9,041 bases of DNA from Muribaculaceae bacterium (GTDB lineage Bacteria > Bacteroidota > Bacteroidia > Bacteroidales > Muribaculaceae), in NCBI GenBank assembly GCA_017962285.1, contig JAGCVR010000102.1:1-9041 (forward strand), given 5' to 3'. The translations under genes were made by a program, and so were the position numbers. The first letter of the stretch is position 1; each line of letters starts with the position of its first letter. Positions 6,339 through 9,041 of the stretch are shown here, in pieces. Below the pieces are notes generated by a model. It saw nothing but the letters and a program-made list of their open reading frames with translations. It ran no database searches and had not been told where the DNA came from.

Positions 6339-7607
6339 ATGAAAAAGATTACTTTATTAGCACTTGGATGTGCAATGCTTATGGGTTTCTCCGCAAGTGC
6401 GCAGGAGATTACCTACGTTGAAGATCCAGCACAGGGCTACACTTTCAACAAGTTCTCTGACAACTGGTTTATCCAGGCTGAAGGTGGTGCAGGTGTTCTT
6501 CTGTCAACATACGATAGCGACTTGTCATTTGTTGATCGCGTTGGTTGGAAGGCCGACCTCGCTTTTGGCAAATGGTTCACTCCAATTGTCGCTGTCCGTA
6601 TCGGTGGAGAATTCGCTCAGCATCATGGCTCTGCCGACCCCGAGTACAGCAACATCTCCGGTGCGCGCTTTGATTTGGTGAATCACGATGGCCGCATCGA
6701 CCAGAATTTCAACAACGTGGGTGCATTTGCTGACGTTATGATTAACCTCACCAACTGGTGGTGTGGCTATCGTCCCGGTCGTATCTACAACGGTGTTTTC
6801 TATGCAGGTCTCGGTATGAACTGGACTTTCGAGAAAGAAGCTAAGGGTACTGACGCAGCCGGTGTTCAGCAGTATGGCAGCTGGAAATATGCCGGTGGAA
6901 AGAATGGTCCCGACTCGCACATGCTTACCGTTCGCGCTGGTTTGCTCAACACACTCCGCTTATCGGAAAAATTTGACCTTCTCCTCGATTTGCGCGTGGA
7001 CATGCTCAACAGATACGTTGACGGTTATGGAAAACGTTCCTATAACTTCAACCCGTCGGTTCTCGTCGGTTTCGCCTACAAGTTCAACAAGAGCGAATGG
7101 ACTGCTCCAATCGTTGGCATCTGCCCGACTTGGAAGTACACCGATGCCGAGGGTGACGCTCTCGTAGCTCGTCTGGCTGCTGCTGACGCCAAGATTGCTT
7201 CTCTCGAGAAACAACTTTACGACTGCCTGCATCGCGTGACTCCGACTCCGGATCCGAAACCATCTCCAGTAGTTAGCGCAGATGCTCCATTGGCAACTAT
7301 CTACTACCCAATCGGAAAGAGCGCTATCACTGCAGAACAGAAGAAGGTTGTGGAAGCTGTTGCAAACGTGATGAAGGACAACGACAATAACTACGTTCTC
7401 ACTGGTTGGGCCGACAACTACACCGGAACCGACAAGATCAACGCTAAGCTTCGCAAGGACCGTGTTAACGGTGTGAAGGATGCTTTGACTAAACTTGGTG
7501 TTGGTGCTGACCGCCTGGATGCTCAGATCAACGATGGCAACCTCACAAGCTTCGGTCCAAAGTGCGCTGCACTTGACCGTGCCGTTACAGTTAACGTGGC
7601 TAAATAA
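6339..7607 (+). CDS. OmpA-like outer-membrane protein, paralog 2
   Basis: The same architecture as its neighbours in 422 residues: signal peptide MKKITLLALG with cleavage after ASA, beta-barrel, coiled coil (DALVARLAAADAKIASLEKQ), proline linker, and OmpA peptidoglycan-binding domain with GWADNYTGTDKINAKLRKDRV and terminal DRAVTVNVAK. I chose the ATG at 6339 because both other copies begin MKKI; an in-frame ATG at 6333 would add only Met-Phe. From CPTWKY to the end it differs from paralog 1 at only about five residues. The putative surface loops are unlike it, for example the loop after GEF is 32 residues here against 38 and 43 in paralogs 1 and 3. It has its own promoter at 6240 and terminator at 7624. 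The specific surface role (structural protein, phage or host target) is unknown. Confidence 0.93.
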   Translation: MKKITLLALGCAMLMGFSASAQEITYVEDPAQGYTFNKFSDNWFIQAEGGAGVLLSTYDSDLSFVDRVGWKADLAFGKWFTPIVAVRIGGEFAQHHGSADPEYSNISGARFDLVNHDGRIDQNFNNVGAFADVMINLTNWWCGYRPGRIYNGVFYAGLGMNWTFEKEAKGTDAAGVQQYGSWKYAGGKNGPDSHMLTVRAGLLNTLRLSEKFDLLLDLRVDMLNRYVDGYGKRSYNFNPSVLVGFAYKFNKSEWTAPIVGICPTWKYTDAEGDALVARLAAADAKIASLEKQLYDCLHRVTPTPDPKPSPVVSADAPLATIYYPIGKSAITAEQKKVVEAVANVMKDNDNNYVLTGWADNYTGTDKINAKLRKDRVNGVKDALTKLGVGADRLDAQINDGNLTSFGPKCAALDRAVTVNVAK

Positions 7608-7623
7608 AATAGTTGAACGATAG

Positions 7624-7667
7624 AAACTGCAAGTGTGCTTTCCTTTGGGAGGCACACTTCGGTTTTT
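7624..7667 (+). terminator. Intrinsic terminator of OmpA-like paralog 2
   Basis: AAGTGTGC (7631-7638) pairs with GCACACTT (7652-7659). The stem continues inward as TTTCC (7639-7643) with GGGAG (7647-7651) around loop TTT, and outward as AAACTG (7624-7629) with CGGTTT across one bulged C. The downstream arm ends in TTTTT (7663-7667). The hairpin starts 16 bases after the stop codon. Confidence 0.92.
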
Positions 7668-7782
7668 GAAGAGAAAGGATACAGATTGCTGAAAAAACCG
7701 AGATTGGGAGTGATTTTTCTTGGGTTTTGAGCAAAATTTGAACAGAATTAAAAAAAATATTAAAAAACTTTTAAGAATATTG

Positions 7783-7812
7783 TTGCTAATTCAAAAAAAA
7801 GAATTATATTTG
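7783..7812 (+). promoter_or_regulatory. Promoter of the third OmpA-like gene
   Basis: A TTG -33 core (7783-7785), a 19-base spacer and TATATTTG (7805-7812) fit the Bacteroidota consensus. The predicted start is near 7819, about 60 bases before the ATG. The flanks are A-tract rich. The rest of the gap (7668-7782) shows no gene or clear structure. Confidence 0.8.
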
Positions 7813-7878
7813 CAGTTGATTTTATAGGTAACGAAATTAATTTATTGTTTAACAGAAATAAAACAAAAACGTAAGTCT

Positions 7879-9041
7879 ATGAAAAAGATTACTTTATTGG
7901 CACTTGGATGTGCAATGTTGTTTGGTTTCTCTGCTAACGCACAAGAGATAACCTACGTTGAGGATCCAGCTCAAGGCTACACTTTCAACAAGTTCTCTGA
8001 CAACTGGTTTATCCAGCTTGAAGGTGGTGCTGGAATGTTGTTCTCGCCGGCAGACAATGCTAAGGTTCGTGATGAAAGAGTTCTCAAATTCAAGAATCGC
8101 ATCGGTTGGAAGGGCGATCTCGCTATTGGTAAGTGGTTCTCTCCAATCATCGGTATCCGCTTCGGTGGTGAATTTGCTCAGCACAGAGGTCTTGCTGAAC
8201 TCAGAACTGATGGCAAGAGAAATGCTCCGTTAGGTATTTACTATGATAGAGTATTGCCTTATGAGGGAACTGAGTACGAGCACAATCTGGTTAAGCAGAA
8301 CTTCAATAACATCGGCGCATTTGTTGACGTTATGATTAACCTCACCAACTGGTGGTGCGGCTATCGTCCAGGTCGTGTTTACAATGCTATCCTCTACGGT
8401 GGAGCAAGTATTAACTGGATGTTCAGCCACGAGCACGGCGAAGGTGACTACAAATACGGTGGCGGCAAGTACACTGTAAGAAACACCGAAGGCGTTATCG
8501 AGCGCGATGTTACTCCCGATTCTCACATGCTTGACGTTCGTCTGGGCTTACTCAACAAATTCGCTTTGAGCAAGAAGTTCGACATTCTCCTTGACCTCCG
8601 TGCAGACATGCTTAACAAGTATATTGACGGTTATGGAAAACGTTCTTACAACTGGAGTCCTTCTGTACTCCTCGGTTTCGCTTACAACTTTGGCAAGAGC
8701 GAGTGGACTGCTCCTATCGTTCCCGTTTGCCCAACTTGGAAGTACACCGATGCTGAAGGTGACGCTCTCGTAGCTCGTCTGGCTGCTGCTGACGCTAAGA
8801 TTGCTTCTCTTGAGAAACAACTTTACGACTGCCTGCACCGCGTGACTCCGACTCCGGATCCCAAACCAACTCCAGTGGTAAGCGGCGACGCTCCATTGGC
8901 AACTATCTACTACCCAATCGGCAAGAGCGCTATCACAGACTCTCAGAAGAAGGTTGTTGAGGCAGTTGCAAACGTGATGAAGGACAACGACAAGAACTAC
9001 GTTCTTACTGGTTGGGCCGACAACTACACTGGAACTGACAA
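7879..9041 (+). CDS. OmpA-like outer-membrane protein, paralog 3, cut by window end
   Basis: The reading frame opens at the ATG at 7879 and stays open to the right edge (387 codons plus two bases), so the C-terminus is missing. Translation gives MKKITLLALGCAMLFGFSANAQE (signal peptide, cleavage after ANA), EITYVEDPAQGYTFNKFSDNWFIQ, a barrel with INLTNWWCGYRPGR, the coiled coil DALVARLAAADAKIASLEKQ, linker TPTPDPKPTP, and the first part of the OmpA domain to GWADNYTGTD. The loop after GEF is the longest of the three (43 residues), and the loop before DSHMLDVRLG is also extended (YTVRNTEGVIERDVTP). It shares the FSPAD loop start with paralog 1 but the signal peptide, NKFSDNW and DSHML segments with paralog 2, a mosaic pattern. 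The peptidoglycan-binding arginine lies beyond the window, so integrity of the last part is not proven. Confidence 0.92.
   Translation, partial: MKKITLLALGCAMLFGFSANAQEITYVEDPAQGYTFNKFSDNWFIQLEGGAGMLFSPADNAKVRDERVLKFKNRIGWKGDLAIGKWFSPIIGIRFGGEFAQHRGLAELRTDGKRNAPLGIYYDRVLPYEGTEYEHNLVKQNFNNIGAFVDVMINLTNWWCGYRPGRVYNAILYGGASINWMFSHEHGEGDYKYGGGKYTVRNTEGVIERDVTPDSHMLDVRLGLLNKFALSKKFDILLDLRADMLNKYIDGYGKRSYNWSPSVLLGFAYNFGKSEWTAPIVPVCPTWKYTDAEGDALVARLAAADAKIASLEKQLYDCLHRVTPTPDPKPTPVVSGDAPLATIYYPIGKSAITDSQKKVVEAVANVMKDNDKNYVLTGWADNYTGTD

Larger units (their letters stand above)
4809..9041 (+). repeat. Tandem array of three OmpA-like gene copies
   Basis: Three units of about 1.27 kb are repeated head to tail with gaps of about 265-270 bases. 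DNA identity is high at both ends of each gene, including synonymous positions: the stretch encoding CPTWKYTDAEGDALVARL, that encoding INLTNWWCG, and most of the OmpA domain. It breaks down in the barrel loops and the intergenic regions. This is a duplicated gene family rather than a mobile element; no inverted ends or transposase are visible. The array may continue past the right edge. Confidence 0.9.

Noticed and set aside
6960..7655. A 231-codon minus-strand frame over paralog 2, with similar ones over paralogs 1 and 3
   Set aside because: They recur at the same place in each paralog because the sense genes are duplicated. The frame is set by the sense codons, and the peptides do not look like a protein family.
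4809..9041. Tandem repeats read as a mobile element or CRISPR-like array
   Set aside because: The units are full-length protein genes with their own promoters. No terminal inverted repeats, target duplications, transposase or short spacers are present.

Overview
The window comes from a member of the phylum Bacteroidota, most likely order Bacteroidales. Four upstream regions carry the Bacteroidota-type promoter (-7 box TAnnTTTG, in three of them with a recognisable TTTG or TTG about 19-20 bases upstream). Ribosome-binding regions are A-rich without Shine-Dalgarno motifs, and the gene families (DUF4494, FHS sugar transporters, OmpA-like porins starting EITYVEDPAQG) fit that order. A gut Muribaculaceae-like or related lineage is a guess from the proteins, not a demonstrated placement.

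Layout. Bases 1-2201 look like one operon on the + strand: the 3' end of a DUF4494-family gene, yggS (pyridoxal-phosphate homeostasis protein) and a sugar MFS transporter of the FucP/GluP type, closed by a hairpin at 2221-2265. The gene-free stretch 2202-2610 is the most interesting non-coding part. It holds the terminator, a short direct repeat, an 18-bp dyad, a good Bacteroidota promoter (2341-2372), and directly after it a 187-base near-palindrome (2376-2562) with perfect 20-bp arms that folds end to end into a rod. Its size, shape and promoter placement suggest a structured small RNA (6S-like) or a structured leader of the next gene; an invertible DNA segment is the main alternative. Transketolase (tkt, 2611-4653) follows.

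From 4743 to the right edge there are three tandem paralogous genes for OmpA-like outer-membrane proteins. The first two are complete and the third runs off the window. Each has its own promoter, and the first two have strong intrinsic terminators, so they are separate transcription units. All three share nearly identical signal peptides, coiled-coil region and C-terminal peptidoglycan-binding domain, while the putative surface loops of the barrel differ in sequence and length. This pattern suggests duplication with ongoing gene conversion of the constant parts and diversification of the exposed parts.

Functionally the left half is housekeeping carbon and cofactor metabolism (sugar uptake, pentose-phosphate pathway, PLP handling). 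The right half is cell-envelope structure. No phage, transposase, CRISPR, tRNA or rRNA was seen.
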